From positions 34,499,006 to 34,563,005 of the forward strand of contig NC_080176.1 in assembly GCF_950295315.1 (NCBI RefSeq): a stretch of DNA of 64,000 nt. The letters are read 5' to 3'. The translations under genes were made by a program, and so were the position numbers. The notes under the pieces were generated by a model. That model worked only from the letters and a program-made list of their open reading frames with translations, was not told where the DNA came from and made no database searches. Shown piece by piece: positions 33,524 through 44,984 of this stretch. Source of the DNA: Erinaceus europaeus (taxonomy: Eukaryota; Chordata; Mammalia; Eulipotyphla; Erinaceidae). Numbering within the stretch: position 1 is the stretch's first letter; each line of letters opens with the position of its first letter.

Positions 33524-33990
33524 TTAAAAAGATTTTATTTATTGGGGGCCAAGTGGTAGCACAGCGGGTTAAGCGCACATGGTGCGAAGTGCAAGGAAGG
33601 GCATAAGGATCCGGGTTCGAGCCCCTGGCTCTCCACCTGCAGGGGAGTCGCTTCACTTTCTTTCCCCCTCTCTGTCTTCCCCTCCTCTCTCCATTTCTCT
33701 CTGTCCTATCCACTAACAACAATAGAAATAATAACAACAACGATAAACAACAAGGGTAACAATAGGGAAAAATGGCCTCCAGGAGCAGTGGATTCGTAGT
33801 GCACGCACCAAGACCCAGCAATAACCCTGGAGGCACAAAAAATATGTATTTATTTATTCATGAAGAAGGTAAGAGGTGACAGAAGAAAGAACCAATATCA
33901 CTCTGGCACATGTGCTGCCAGGAACTGAACTCAGGACCTCATGCTTCAGAGTCCAATGCTCCATCCACTGCAACACCTTCCAGACCATGG
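33524..33990 (-). mobile_element. SINE-3 copy interrupted by SINE-1
   Basis: Left piece 'aaaaagattttatttatt' (to 33543) and right piece 33845-33990 ('gaactcaggacctcatgctt'). Confidence 0.82.
33544..33844 (+). mobile_element. SINE-1 long-tail copy
   Basis: 'gggggccaagtggtagcaca' head and 'ataaccctggaggcacaaaa' tail, inserted in SINE-3. About 30 bp of the usual central region is missing. Confidence 0.88.
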
Positions 33991-34119
33991 AGAGTTTGAT
34001 TTCAATGTGGTATTTTAGATATATTTCAGTAAAGGGATTATTTCCAGCATATGACATGTCATATAGAGAATTCCATTAAGCCTATCTGAAACAAGTACAA
34101 AGTTTTAAAGTCTCAGAAA

Positions 34120-34258
34120 CCTGGGCCAGCAGAGCAGCTCACTAGGACAGTGTGCTGCCCTGCCGTGTGTGCAGTCCCTGCTTCAGCCTGACCCCCAGCA
34201 CACTGCACACTGCTCTGCTGCAGCCTTTCACTCTCTCTGTCTCTAAAAAAAAAAAAAA
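34120..34258 (+). mobile_element. Unusual SINE-like element
   Basis: 'gggccagcagagcagctcac' head with a poly-A of about 14. Its body 'cagcacactgcacactgctc' fits none of SINE-1 to SINE-4. It could be another tRNA-derived family. Confidence 0.5.
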
Positions 34259-34276
34259 GTAAAATATCAGAAATTT

Positions 34277-34482
34277 GGGGGCCAGGTAGTGGCAAGCCTT
34301 GTTAAATACACACTCTACAGTGCCCAAGGACCAGAGTTCGAGCCCCTGGTCCCCACCTGCAGGGGGAAAACTTCATGAGTGGTGAAGCAGGACTGCAGGT
34401 GTCTTTCTCCTCTGTCTCTCAATCTCTCTGTTTCTATCCAATAATAAATAAATAATATTTTTTAAAATAATAATAAAAAAGA
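34277..34482 (+). mobile_element. SINE-2 copy
   Basis: 'gggggccaggtagtggcaag' head and 'tctatccaataataaataaa' tail. Confidence 0.9.
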
Positions 34483-34499
34483 ATTTTAAAAAATACCAG

Positions 34500-35440
34500 A
34501 AATTTGATTTGAGAAAAATCTGGAAATATACTTTATTGATTAATCAATGTAGAATCTTAAATATACTACAAAATATACAGAAAAGTTAAGGTCCTTAATC
34601 TTGTTAAAAAGAACAGTAAGACAGCCTGCACACATAATCTAAGTCAGTCACTTGCACCTGCTTGCGTAAGTACCTAGAGTACACAGAAATCCAGGGGACG
34701 GTAACTGTGGCCTTGAACCTTCCTGTGAAGAAACACTTTTACACTGGAAACACTAAGGACAAAAATGACTTCTGGGGCAGGATAGCATCATGTGACTGCT
34801 ATTGATGGAAGAACAGAACTAGTAAGGTGAAAGAAGAAAATGATCCATCTGCAAACTTGTGAAAAAGCAGCCTGTACACCTGGGACTTCCTTCCAAACTG
34901 GAGAGTGGGCTATCTGCACTTTCCTTCAGGCAGTTTTGAAAGGTGGCTCATAGATTCTGGCATCTCTTGCCAAAAGAGAAAATGTGCTGACCTCTCCACA
35001 GGCCTGCGTGCCTGACACTGGTCCTTCAGCAGCAGTCATCACCCTACAAACTCCTAGGTTTGGCAGAGGCAGAGATAAGAGGTCTGAGGGCTCAAGGCTG
35101 CTATAAAGGAAGGCAGAATGAGGGCAACCCTCTGTTCTCTTTACCCACCTCACAAGAAACCAAATGTTTTATTTAATCCTGCTCCTTGTGTCCAGGCAGT
35201 CATTAGGAACATAGCTCTACACATAAAATTAAGAGGTGGCTGAGAAATAAGTTTCATCATTGGGGAACCTGACAAGTCTCAAGTCTGTAACTGTTATCTC
35301 CTAATAATTCTTATATTCCCCCACAATTTTAAGGGCACGAGGAAAATCATTCTATAAAAGACATTCCCCGTTTCAATTTTTATCTCTAACCAGGGAAAAT
35401 ATAAACAGAAGAAATACCAGATAAAAACTAAATCTGGCAT
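34500..35440. other. Low-copy intron 3 sequence
   Basis: About 0.9 kb without recognised repeats. On the minus strand an AATAAA lies near 34535. Confidence 0.5.
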
Positions 35441-35442
35441 GT

Positions 35443-35592
35443 GTGGTCCAGGAGGTGGTGTAGTGGATAAAGTACTAGATTCTCAAGCATGAGGCCCTGA
35501 CTTTGATCCCCGGCAGCACATGTACCAGAGTGATGTCTAGTTCTTTCTCATTAATAAATAAAATATGTAAAAATAAATAAATAAATAAATCT
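35443..35592 (+). mobile_element. SINE-3 copy
   Basis: 'ggtccaggaggtggtgtagt' head, 'ttgatccccggcagcacatg' B-box region and (AAAT)n tail. Confidence 0.92.
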
Positions 35593-35689
35593 GGCATTAA
35601 GAACTTTCTGTCACAACTGAAACAGGTGAATCTCCTTTAATGAAGATTAACTAAGAGGCAAAAGTTACCTACAGTATAGGATTTCTTTC

Positions 35690-35966
35690 TTCCCCCTTTT
35701 GTTGCCCTTGTTGTTTTATCGTTGTTGTGGTCATCACTATTGTTGTTATTGCTGTTACTGTTGTTGGCTAGGACAGAGAGAAATCGAGAGAGGAGAGGAG
35801 ACAAAGAGGGGGAGAAAAAGACTGACACCTGCAGACCTGCTTCACCACCTGTGAAGCAACCCCTGCAGGTGGGGAGTCTGAGGCTCAAACTGGGATCTTC
35901 ACGCTGGTCCTTGCACTTTGCACCAAGTACACTTAATGCGCTGCACTACCGTGAGACCCCCAGTAC
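35690..35966 (-). mobile_element. SINE-1 copy
   Basis: 'ttttgttgcccttgttgttt' to 'gctgcactaccgtgagaccc'. Confidence 0.9.
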
Positions 35967-36235
35967 AGTATTTCTAAACCTTCAGCACTATAAGCATTTT
36001 GGATGACTATAGCTTTCTGTAACTCTCTTAGCTAAGACTCAATGTCACAGTGTGATGGAACAGATAGTCTTTGATTGGCTCAAGCCCAATAATCAACTAG
36101 AACAAAAACATTTCATGAAATGATCTCACATAATTTCAGTTCTAAGATTTCACAAGTCTTTGAGTATAGAAAGTGAAATAGGAAAGGGTGGAACGAGAAT
36201 TTTCAGAAAGCACTACAGTGATTTCAGATGATAAT

Positions 36236-36548
36236 TGTTGTATGCTTTACATTGGGTTGTTCTAGCTCTCCCCCGCCAAGAAAATTGGTTCAGTCCTACT
36301 AGTTTTCACGGGCCGCTTGTCCCCGCCCCGAAGGAACCCCGAGAGAGTTCCAGAGTTCGAGAGTGCTTGGCGCTGCTGCGGGGGAAGGAGGCAGGAGAGT
36401 TCTGTTTGGTGATTAGTTTGTCTTAGTTTATAAATCGTTGATCCTAAATAAAGAAATACAGCTTCCCTGCCCAGCCGTATGTCTCTGGTCGTCTCTGTTA
36501 CCCGCCCGTGAAGCTAGCCCGGGCAGCTGGAGCCTCCGAATTTTAACA
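36236..36548 (+). mobile_element. LTR-like block of an endogenous retrovirus
   Basis: Short, GC-rich for the region. It shows LTR order: TG start region, GC-rich U3 ('acgggccgcttgtccccgcc'), TATAAA at about 36430, AATAAA at about 36448, then a U5-like part ending 'gaattttaaca'. It is followed by 'aatgggacgtgaggg', where a primer-binding site would sit but which I cannot match to a tRNA. The start is not fixed and no target duplication was found. Confidence 0.6.
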
Positions 36549-36800
36549 AATGGGACGTGAGGGAGACCTACCTGCCATACCCGTCACCCCACTGACCACC
36601 ACATTTGACTTAGCTGATCTGGCAGGCTAGGCAGCTGTCCCCTTCCTCCCTCACCTCCGTGTGCATCCCTCCTGAAGCTGCACGCTGGGTCCAAGAGGAC
36701 CGCCTCCCTGGGATGGAGACTCAGTGGTCCTCGGTCCAGGGCATACAAGTAGTTGCGCTCCCCTGCTAGAACATCCAAACAAGCTCTCAAGGGCAATAAA
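36549..36800. other. GC-rich flank of the LTR-like block
   Basis: Unusually GC-rich compared with its surroundings, and probably internal retroviral leader or an unrelated fragment. No gag, pro, pol or env motif is visible. Confidence 0.35.
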
Positions 36801-37655
36801 AAAACATGTAGCAGTGTTTACTATGTGTAAGACTTTCTAAAAGGTGAGAAAATAGAAATCTTAGTTTAAATGTGTCTACACAGAGGATAATGATGGAAAA
36901 ATAGATTAGGACTAAAATACTCATAGGATTCTTAATGTCAAGGAGAGGTTCTGCTTCCAGAAATACTACAGGAGAACATATGAGCCAACATTTTTATAGG
37001 AGAGTAACGATAAACTCTTGATGAATTGTAAAGGCAATGAAGAAGAACCAAAAGCATGTAGAAGCTGAGCAGAAGTTGACATTTGAAAGGAGAAATGGCA
37101 TTAGGCTCATTGTTGTTTTTGCTGAGGAGAGACTATCTCATAGAAATAATCAGCCAGGAACTTGAAAAAGCAGGAAAACAGAGTTCGATGTAAGAAAGCA
37201 GTGAGAAAATTATGGTAAAAACTGGGTCCTAAATTCTGGCTTATCCTTCATTTTGTACATATGTATGGAATATTCTAACAGTTCAGTTCAGGACAAAAAA
37301 AGTGAACAGAGTGCTAGATGGCACAGGGGACAGAGAATGTGAGTTTAGCTAAGTCATCTGCCTAATAAAACAAACCATGGGTTGTCACTGGAAAAATATA
37401 ATAGAATCCACAAGTCTCTATATGGATTAAATTTTAATTGTATCCAGTACACAATAACCCTACTCAATGTAACTACACAGAGATGACTCAGATGTTAGAA
37501 TTAATAAACATGTAAAGTAGCTATTATATCTATGCTCATGAATACAGAGGAAAATAAGTTTGTAATGAATAACAAAATAATAAATCTTATGAGAAATTAA
37601 AAATACTGACAATTCTAGAACAAAAAAAATACTGATCTGAATTAAAAAAAAAAAC
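36801..37655. other. Low-copy intron 3 sequence
   Basis: AT-rich, no recognised element. Confidence 0.55.
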
Positions 37656-37658
37656 TGA

Positions 37659-37950
37659 TGGGGAGTCGGGCAGTGGTGCAACATGTTAAGCGCAGCTGGC
37701 ACAAAGCACAAGGACTGGCGTAAAGATCCTGGTTCGAGCCCCCAGCTCCACACCTGCAGGGGAGTCGCTTCACAGGCCGTGAAGCAGGTCTGCACGTGTC
37801 TTTCTCTCCTCCTCTCTGTCTTCCCCTCCTCTCTCCATTTCTCTCTGTCCTATCCAACAACATCAATAACAACAACAGTAATAACTACAACAATAAAACA
37901 ACAAGGGCAACAAAAGGGAATAAATATTTAAAAATAAAATAAAATAAAAC
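37659..37950 (+). mobile_element. SINE-1 copy
   Basis: 'gggagtcgggcagtggtgca' head and (AAAAT)n tail. 'aactgat' occurs on both sides. Confidence 0.92.
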
Positions 37951-38259
37951 TGATTTATAAACTTCAGTTCAAATTTATGGTGCGAGAAAAAATAATACTT
38001 GGAAAATAAGAGAATTTCAGTGACTTTGGGGGACAATCTTTTTAAAAATCAACATGAAAACAGTGGTCCCAAGGAGAATGGAATAGAAAAAATCTTGAAT
38101 AATGGCAAAAAAATGTTTCTCAATTTGCTGAAAATATACAAGCTTTAAGACCCAACGAAAGTAAAATGAAAAATAAAACAACAAAAAAGAATAGAGAAAT
38201 ATTATATCTACCATGCACATAATTACCTGAAGAGGAAGTTGACTAAAAACAGATTAAAA

Positions 38260-38545
38260 GGGGAGTCAGGCAGTACCACAGGTGGCGCAAGGTGCAAGGA
38301 CTGGCGTAAGGATCCTGGTTCGATCCCCCGGCTCCCCACCTGCAGGGGAGTCGCTTCACAGGCGGTGAAGCAGGTCTGCAAGTGTCTATCTTTCTCTCCC
38401 CCTCTCTATATTCCTCTCCTCTCTCTATTTCTCTCTGTCCTATTCAACAATGACATCAATAAGAACAACAGGAATAACTACAATAAAACAAGGGCAACAA
38501 AAGGGAATAAATAAATATTAAAAATAATAAAAAATGTTTATAAAA
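38260..38545 (+). mobile_element. SINE-1 copy with internal head deletion
   Basis: 'gggagtcaggcagtaccaca' runs directly into 'ggtggcgcaaggtgcaagga', so about 18 bp including part of the A-box region are missing. Confidence 0.9.
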
Positions 38546-38571
38546 AAGAGTTGTTTTAAAAAACAGATTAA

Positions 38572-39408
38572 GACCCAGTCCTGGAACCCTTGGATAGGGC
38601 CCACTTTCCCATATGCCTCTCCCAATCCAAACCAAATAATATTGCATCCGCCGATCACAACCTAACCAACGCAACGATTGCCACCTCAACATGCTTCACC
38701 TCAGACTGTGTCCAGAGACTTCACGTGTGGAATGACAACCCTTCAGCTTCATTACTCGGGTGAGGCCTTTCCTTTTATAGTACACTCTCATTTCATCTCA
38801 GGTAGTTCACTTTCTAACAAAGTACCATAACCTAGATATACACCAGTTTCTGTGAGAGAGAGCTCATGTTCACATGTATCCATAAACTACTGCAAAATAT
38901 ATACCTGAAAGCAGAAGTACACTAGAGTTTGCAGTGAGTACCTCCCTAACACTTCCTCTCAACTATTCCAAGCTTGGGATCCATGGTTGCTCAACAATTT
39001 GTTTGGCCTCGTATGTTAACTCTCTTTTCAATCACCAGGTTCCAGATGCCACCAGGATGCTGGCCAGGCTTCCCTGGATTGAAGACCCCACCAATATGTC
39101 CTGGAGCTCAGCTTCCCCAGAGACACACCTTACTAGGGAAAGAGAGAGGCAGACTGGGAGTATGGACCAACCAGTCAACACCCATGTTCAGCAGGGAAGC
39201 AATTACAGAAGCCAGACCTTCTACCTTCTGCAACCCTCAATGACCCTGGGTCCATGCTCCCAGAGGGTTAGAGAATGGGAAAGCTATCATGGGAGGGGGT
39301 GGGTTATGGAGATTGGGTGGTGGGAATTGTGTGGAGTTGTACCCCTCCTACCTTATGTTTTTGTTCATTAATCCTTTCTTAAATAAAAAATTAAAAAAAA
39401 AAACAGAT
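38572..39408 (+). mobile_element. Family A short form, longer 5' end
   Basis: Collinear with 25690-26432, but begins about 95 bp earlier ('ccagtcctggaacccttgga'). Same internal deletion and same 'ttaaataaaaaattaaaaaa' end. Confidence 0.88.
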
Positions 39409-39770
39409 TAAGAGGCAGAGATCATCAAACTAGATTTAAAAAAAATAAGTCAAGACCCAATAACATACTATTTGTAAACACTATGCTTTGGACACAGACA
39501 TTCGGATATTTTAAGCTAAAGTATGAAAAACAGTACCTCATGTAATTGGTAAGAGGATTAAAATTATAGTAATATTGGGTAGACATCATGAACAGAAGTA
39601 GACAGCAATTTATAAGGTAAAAAAGCTAAATCAGAGGAAGACCAACAATAATAAATTAATATGTGACAAGAGCTTCAATACATGAAACAAAATAGAATTA
39701 AATGGAAAATCTACAGTTGATTTTAACATTCTTCTATCAATTAGACAAAAGTGAGTAGAAACATGAAAGT
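39409..39770. other. Low-copy intron 3 sequence
   Basis: AT-rich, nothing recognised. Confidence 0.55.
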
Positions 39771-39772
39771 AT

Positions 39773-39898
39773 CAGGTGGGGGTAGATAGCATAATGGTTA
39801 TGTGGAGACTCTTATGCCTGAGGCTACAAAGTCCCAGATTCAATCCCCCAACACCACCATAAGCCAGAGCTGAGCAATGCTCTGGTTAAAAAATGAAA
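39773..39898 (+). mobile_element. SINE-4 copy
   Basis: 'gggggtagatagcataatgg' head and 'agcaatgctctggttaaaaa' end. Confidence 0.9.
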
Positions 39899-39969
39899 GT
39901 ATTAATAACACTATAAACTATCTTGACCTAATTTATATATGCATAATTAGTCCAACAAATAATATACTT

Positions 39970-40237
39970 TAAAAAAATATTTATTTATTCCCTTTTGTTG
40001 CCCTTGTTTTATTGTTGTAGTTATTGTTGTTGTTGGATAGGACAGAGAGAAATGGGGAGAGAAGGAGAAGATAGAGAGGGGGAGAGAAAGACAGACACCT
40101 GAAGTCCTGCTTCATCGCTTATGAAGCGACTCTTCTGCAGGTGGGGAGCCAGGGGCTCGAACCGGGATCCTTAAGCTGGTCCTTGCGCTTTGCGCCACCT
40201 GCGCTTAACTTGCTGCACTACCACACAACTTCCCATA
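39970..40237 (-). mobile_element. SINE-1 copy
   Basis: 'tattcccttttgttgccctt' to 'ctgcactaccacacaacttc'. Confidence 0.92.
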
Positions 40238-40249
40238 ACATACTTTTAC

Positions 40250-40525
40250 CTTTTTTAATTTTATTTTATTTATTTATTCCCTTTTGTTGCCCTTGTTGTT
40301 TTATTGTTGTAGTTATTATTGTTGGATAGGACAGAGAGAAATGGAGAGAGGAGGGGAAGACAGAGAGGGGAAGAGAAAGACAGACACCTGCAGACCTGCT
40401 TCACCGCCTGTGAAGCGACTCCCCTGCAGGTGGGGAGCCTGGGGCTCGAACCAGAATCCTTACACGGGACCTTTTGCTTTGTGCCACCTGTGCTTAACTC
40501 GCTGTGCTACAGCCCGGCTCCCCAT
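40250..40525 (-). mobile_element. SINE-1 copy
   Basis: Follows the previous copy. cataa(c/t)atacttttaa recurs at the boundaries, suggesting successive insertions at one target. Confidence 0.92.
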
Positions 40526-40552
40526 AATATACTTTTAATAGAAAATATCTGG

Positions 40553-40830
40553 TGAGTTGGGCGGTAGCACAGCGGGTTAAGTGCACGTGGAGCAAAGCAC
40601 AAGAACTGGCATAAGGATCCTGGTTCAAGCCCCTGGCTCCCTACCTACAGGGGAGCCCCTTCACAGGCAGTGAAGCAGGTCTGCAAGTGTCTTTCTCTCC
40701 CCTTCGCTGTATTCTTCATTTCTCTCTGCCCTATCTAACAATGACGACATCAATAACAGCAACAATAACTACAACAACAATAAAAAAAACAAGGGCAACA
40801 AAAGGGAAAATAAATATATAAAAAAAGAAA
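40553..40830 (+). mobile_element. SINE-1 copy
   Basis: 'gagttgggcggtagcacagc' head. gaaaatatctg occurs before and after. Confidence 0.92.
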
Positions 40831-41394
40831 ATATCTGAACATTTCTTATATCACAATGTCATATTAAAAGATATTAACATAAATCATTTACCATTTAATA
40901 GAAGGTGAAGCAGTGGAAATCAAAATACAGTAACTAACAACAGTGTATTACTGACTATATTACATACCTAACTCCTGCTTATCAGTGAAAGTTGGTAACT
41001 CAAGAACTCAAGAACCACATTCTCGTTTCAACTCTTTCCCTACAAAATCTCTTCTACATACACCAAATGTCTCAACCTGCCAAAATCTCTTCTAAGTAAA
41101 CAACATGAGTTATTTGCCTGTCATGTTTTGAAGTTCTCTGATAAAACAAAGATCTATGATACTACAAATCTACATTAAACAGAAGCAACAGTCATGGGAA
41201 TTTCAGGAGCAAGCTGTCCCCTAGATAATAAGCTTGAAACATTAAGGATCTAAAACAGTAGTTTTAGAAGAACTGTTACCAGCTCTGACTGAGTCTAATA
41301 AAAATCACACTTTTATTTGTAGCAAGAATGCACAGTTGAATCTTCACCTTGTCACACACTATCTAATTTTGTTAAAATTACTATAGTTGTAGCT
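40831..41394. other. Low-copy intron 3 sequence
   Basis: Nothing recognised. Confidence 0.55.
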
Positions 41395-41530
41395 CTGTTT
41401 TTGGTTGGTAAAAAGTAAATAATGGCATATATCTTGGAATCAGATACATATTAAATAAGACATATGTATAGCATTCAGTAAGGGGCCTATCATATGGCAG
41501 ACACTCAACAAACTGAAATTTAGTAATGAT
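41395..41530 (+). mobile_element. MIR/L2-like ancient fragment
   Basis: 'ggcagacactcaacaaactg' resembles the 'gcactcaataaat' 3' part of MIR-type elements. Weak. Confidence 0.35.
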
Positions 41531-41549
41531 AAACCAAAATTGCAATTCT

Positions 41550-41740
41550 TGGGGGTTGGGTGATGGTTCAACTGGTAAAGTCTGCTTAAGTTACCATGTG
41601 TGAGGATCCAGATTCAAGCCTCTAGTCCCCACCTACAAGAGGGGTTTCATGAGCAGTAGAGCAGGCCATGGAGAACTCTTTTCCCCCTCTCTCCATCCTT
41701 ATTTCTCTTTCCAACATAAATAAGTTTTAAAAGAAAAATA
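41550..41740 (+). mobile_element. Diverged SINE-2-like copy
   Basis: 'gggttgggtgatggttcaac' head and 'ggatccagattcaagcctct' B-box region. Confidence 0.75.
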
Positions 41741-41814
41741 CAATTTTTGTTATTTCTTGCTGATTATAATCTCTTTATAGTCCAATGATTTTTTTTTTTC
41801 CAAAGACAAAAGAG

Positions 41815-42005
41815 TTGTCCAAAGTACTCACTTGGGTAACATGCTTGCTTTGCCATGCACACCACCCAGCTTTGAGCCCAAGCCCTACTGTACTGGAGGA
41901 AGCTTTGGTGGCATCTCCTACCCCTTTCCTATATCTTTGTCTCTTTCTATCTAAAAGAAAAATTGGCCTGGAGTGGTGAAGGACTGGCAATGAAAAAAAT
42001 TTAAA
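41815..42005 (+). mobile_element. Old diverged SINE
   Basis: 'gtaacatgcttgctttgcca' head-like part and 'ggcctggagtggtgaaggac' tail. It lacks a clear TSD. Confidence 0.55.
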
Positions 42006-42147
42006 AGGCCAGAAAGTTAATACTTAATTAATGCAGTATAATATATTAATTATATTATATATCAAAACCAGTGAGAACAAGAGGAAACATTTTAAATCAG
42101 TTTTTCTCAATATTAAGAGATTGAAGTTATTGAGTACTGAGCTTTCT

Positions 42148-42350
42148 TATTTATTTATTTTTGTGACCAGGGTTATCACTGGGACTCAGTGCTTACACAA
42201 GTCCACTGCTCCCTGTAGCTAGTTTTTCCTTTGTTTTGTTTTGTTTATCAGAGAACTTCTCAGCTCTGGCTTATGGTGACATGGGAAATCAAACCTGGGA
42301 CTTTGGAGCCTCAGGTATGAGAGCCACTTTGCATTAACCATTATATTGTC
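42148..42350 (-). mobile_element. Composite old SINE (long-tail piece plus SINE-4 body)
   Basis: 'gaccagggttatcactggga' tail motif, then 'cttctcagctctggcttatg' and 'taaccattatattgtcttca'. Confidence 0.6.
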
Positions 42351-42454
42351 TTCACTTGTAAAAGACTTAAAATGTTATAATGGGTCAAGTATTAGTCAAG
42401 CTCTTCAGATACATTACATGCAGTCCTTGCAACCCTTTGAGGTAGTTACTATAT

Positions 42455-42737
42455 TTTTAATACTTGCTTATTTATTCCTTTTCACTGCCCTTGTTTTATT
42501 GTTGTAGTTACTATTGTTATTGTTACTGATATTGTTGTTGTATAGGATAGAGAAAAATGGAGAGGAGGGGAAGACAGAGAGGGGGAGAGAAAGATAAGAT
42601 ACCTACAGACCTGCTTCACCACCTGTGAATCGACTCCCCTGCAGGTAAGGAGCCAGGAGCTTGAACCCAGATCCTTACACTGGTCCTTGCGCTTTGTGCC
42701 ACCTGCACTTAACCCGCTGCACGACCACCCAACTTCC
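42455..42737 (-). mobile_element. SINE-1 copy
   Basis: 'ttattccttttcactgccct' to 'tgcacgaccacccaacttcc'. Followed by a repeat of the target word gaggtagt. Confidence 0.9.
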
Positions 42738-42748
42738 TGAGGTAGTAT

Positions 42749-43005
42749 ATTTTTTTTTACTATATTTATTTTCCCTTCTGTTGCTCTTGTTGTTTTTATT
42801 GTTGCTGTCATTGTTGGATAGAGAAATGGAGAGAGGAAGGGAGAACAGAGGGGGAGAGAAAGACAGACACCTGCAGACCTGCTTCACCACTTGTGAAATG
42901 ACTCCCCTGCAGGCGGAGAGCCAGGGGTTCAAACTGGGATCCTTACACTGGTTCTTGCACTTTGTGCCCCATGCACTTAACTGCTGTGCTACCACCAACT
43001 CCCCT
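42749..43005 (-). mobile_element. SINE-1 copy
   Basis: 'tttattttcccttctgttgc' to 'gctgtgctaccaccaactcc', again followed by ctgaggtagt. Confidence 0.9.
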
Positions 43006-43355
43006 GAGGTAGTTATTTTTACCGATGAGAAAAGTAAGGGACACAGTCGTTAAACAACTGTTAACTGAATACATACAACAGGCAGATTTGACTTGAGTCA
43101 TCACTCAACTACCTCATTGTGTTGGCTCACTCCATGTAAGCTTAGACTGCTGAAGTCTCTTTTGTGCTGTGAACACAAAACACATTTGGAGTTTATATTA
43201 GCTCTAACAGAAAGAATTTGGTCTCCAAAAAGTCTGTTAGTTGAGGTGTCATTTTATAGAGTATTATCTAATAATTGGTTCCCTAGAGAACAGGACTATT
43301 TGTCAGTCTCCACTATGACTTTTCCCAGAAATAACATCAAATAAGCTAAATTCTT

Positions 43356-43497
43356 TTTTAAAAAATTTCTTTATTGGGGAATTAATGTTTTACATTCGAC
43401 AGTAAATACAATAGTTTGTACATGAATAACATTTCCCACTTTTCTATATAACAATACAACCCCCACTAGGTTCTCTGTCATCCTTCTTGGATCTGAG
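43356..43497 (-). mobile_element. Very short L1 3' end
   Basis: About 140 bp of L1 3' UTR ('tttctttattggggaattaa'), poly-T at left. ctaaattctt flanks it at about 43346 and 43504. Confidence 0.88.
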
Positions 43498-43519
43498 ATA
43501 AACTAAATTCTTATTAAGT

Positions 43520-43640
43520 GCTTTCTTTCTTTTCATCTGAGGACTTCTCAGCTCTGGCTGTTAGTGGTGCTGAGGACTGAATTTGGGACCACAGGCATGC
43601 AAGTCCTATGCACTACTGATGTACTATTTTTCTAGCTCTC
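43520..43640 (-). mobile_element. SINE-4-like old copy
   Basis: 'ggacttctcagctctggctg' and 'gctgaggactgaatttggga'. Confidence 0.6.
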
Positions 43641-43769
43641 ATTATTCAATGCTTTCCAACATGTACTATTTCATTTAGGCACTCTCATGAATAGTCATTA
43701 ACTGACTCATTCTCAAAATAAAAAATTCTTTTAACAACAACAACAAAAAAATTTAAAAAATAACACTGA

Positions 43770-43930
43770 GGTCAGGGGTAGATAGCATAATGATCATTCA
43801 TAGACTCTCATGCCTAAGGTTCTAAAGTTCCAGGTTCAATTGCCCTGCACCACCATAAATAAGCTAGAGCTGATCAGTGCTCTGGTAAAAAGGAAAAAAA
43901 CAAAAAAACAAACAAACAAACAAACAAAAC
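43770..43930 (+). mobile_element. SINE-4 copy
   Basis: 'ggggtagatagcataatgat' head and (AAAC)n tail. Confidence 0.88.
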
Positions 43931-44034
43931 CATTGATAATAGAATCTGTTAATGTAAAATGATTCCTTATCCAAGATAATGCTTTCAGATTGGGAAGTAG
44001 TCATAACATATCTTCTAGTTTCACCATTTCCTTT

Positions 44035-44225
44035 TTTTTATTATCTGTATTTATTAGATAGAGACATCCAGAAATAAAGAGAAAAGAGGAAGTTAGAAAG
44101 GGAGACAGAAAGACACCTGAAGCCCTGCTTTACCACTCACAAAGCTTTCCCCCTGCACCTGGGGACCAGGGGCTTGAACCCGGGTCCTTGTACACTGTAA
44201 CACTGCCCTTGTACACTGCCCCCTT
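44035..44225 (-). mobile_element. SINE-2 copy
   Basis: 'tattagatagagacatccag' to 'cttgtacactgtaacactgc'. The head is replaced by a local duplication of 'ccttgtacactg'. Confidence 0.82.
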
Positions 44226-44372
44226 TTCCGTAGTTTAGCTTACCCTTCTCCCTCCCCTAGGAAGAGTCATGAATAATCCTTCAACAAACTTATGTCACAG
44301 GAAAAGCTGTCACCTAAGGTTGAGTCTCCGTTCATGTTACATTATTAAGTAAAGTGTGCAGGTCACAACTCC

Positions 44373-44645
44373 AAATTGAGGGTCAGATGGTAGTGCACCA
44401 GGTTAAGTACACATAGTACAAAGCCCAAGGATCCTGGCTCGAGCCCCTGGCTCCCCACCTGCAGGTCTGCAGGTGTTTTTCTCTCCCCCTCTCTGTCTTC
44501 CCCTCCTCTCTTAATTTCTCTGTTTTATCCAACAACAATAACAATAACAACAACAAGGGCAGCAAAAATGGGGAAAATGGCCTCCAGGAGAAGTGGATTT
44601 GTAGTACAAGCACAGAGCCCCAGCGATAACCCTAGAAGCAAAAAA
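44373..44645 (+). mobile_element. SINE-1 long-tail copy, internally shortened
   Basis: 'gggtcagatggtagtgcacc' head and 'gataaccctagaagcaaaaa' tail. The 'cgcttcacaagcggtgaagc' segment is absent. Confidence 0.88.
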
Positions 44646-44654
44646 TGAAAGTCT

Positions 44655-44984
44655 CAGGCCAGGCGGTAGCGCAGCAGGCTAAGCACACATGGCGCGAAGC
44701 ACACGGACCAGTGCCCGGTTCAAGCCCCCAGCTCCCCACCTGCAGTGGGATCGCTTCACAAGCAGTGAAGCAGGTCTGTAGGTGTCTTTCTCTCCCCATC
44801 TCTGTTTTTCCCTCTTCTCTCCATTTCTCTCTGTCCTATCCAACAACAACAGCAATGACACAACAGTAATAACCACAACAATGATAAAACAACAAGGACA
44901 ACAAAAAGGGAAAAAAAAATGGCCTCCAGGAGCAGTGGATTTGTGGTGCAGGTGCTGAGCCCCAGCAATAACCCTGGAGGCAAA
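44655..44984 (+). mobile_element. SINE-1 long-tail copy
   Basis: 'aggccaggcggtagcgcagc' head and 'aataaccctggaggcaaaaa' tail that runs into a large GAA/GGA array. Confidence 0.92.

Larger units (their letters stand above)
42370..43065 (+). mobile_element. Ancient MIR/L2-like fragment split by two SINEs
   Basis: 'caaccctttgaggtagttac' and, after the SINEs, 'ttaccgatgagaaaagtaag' look like the conserved 'gaggtag...gatgaggaaac' block of ancient SINE/L2 elements. Confidence 0.5.
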
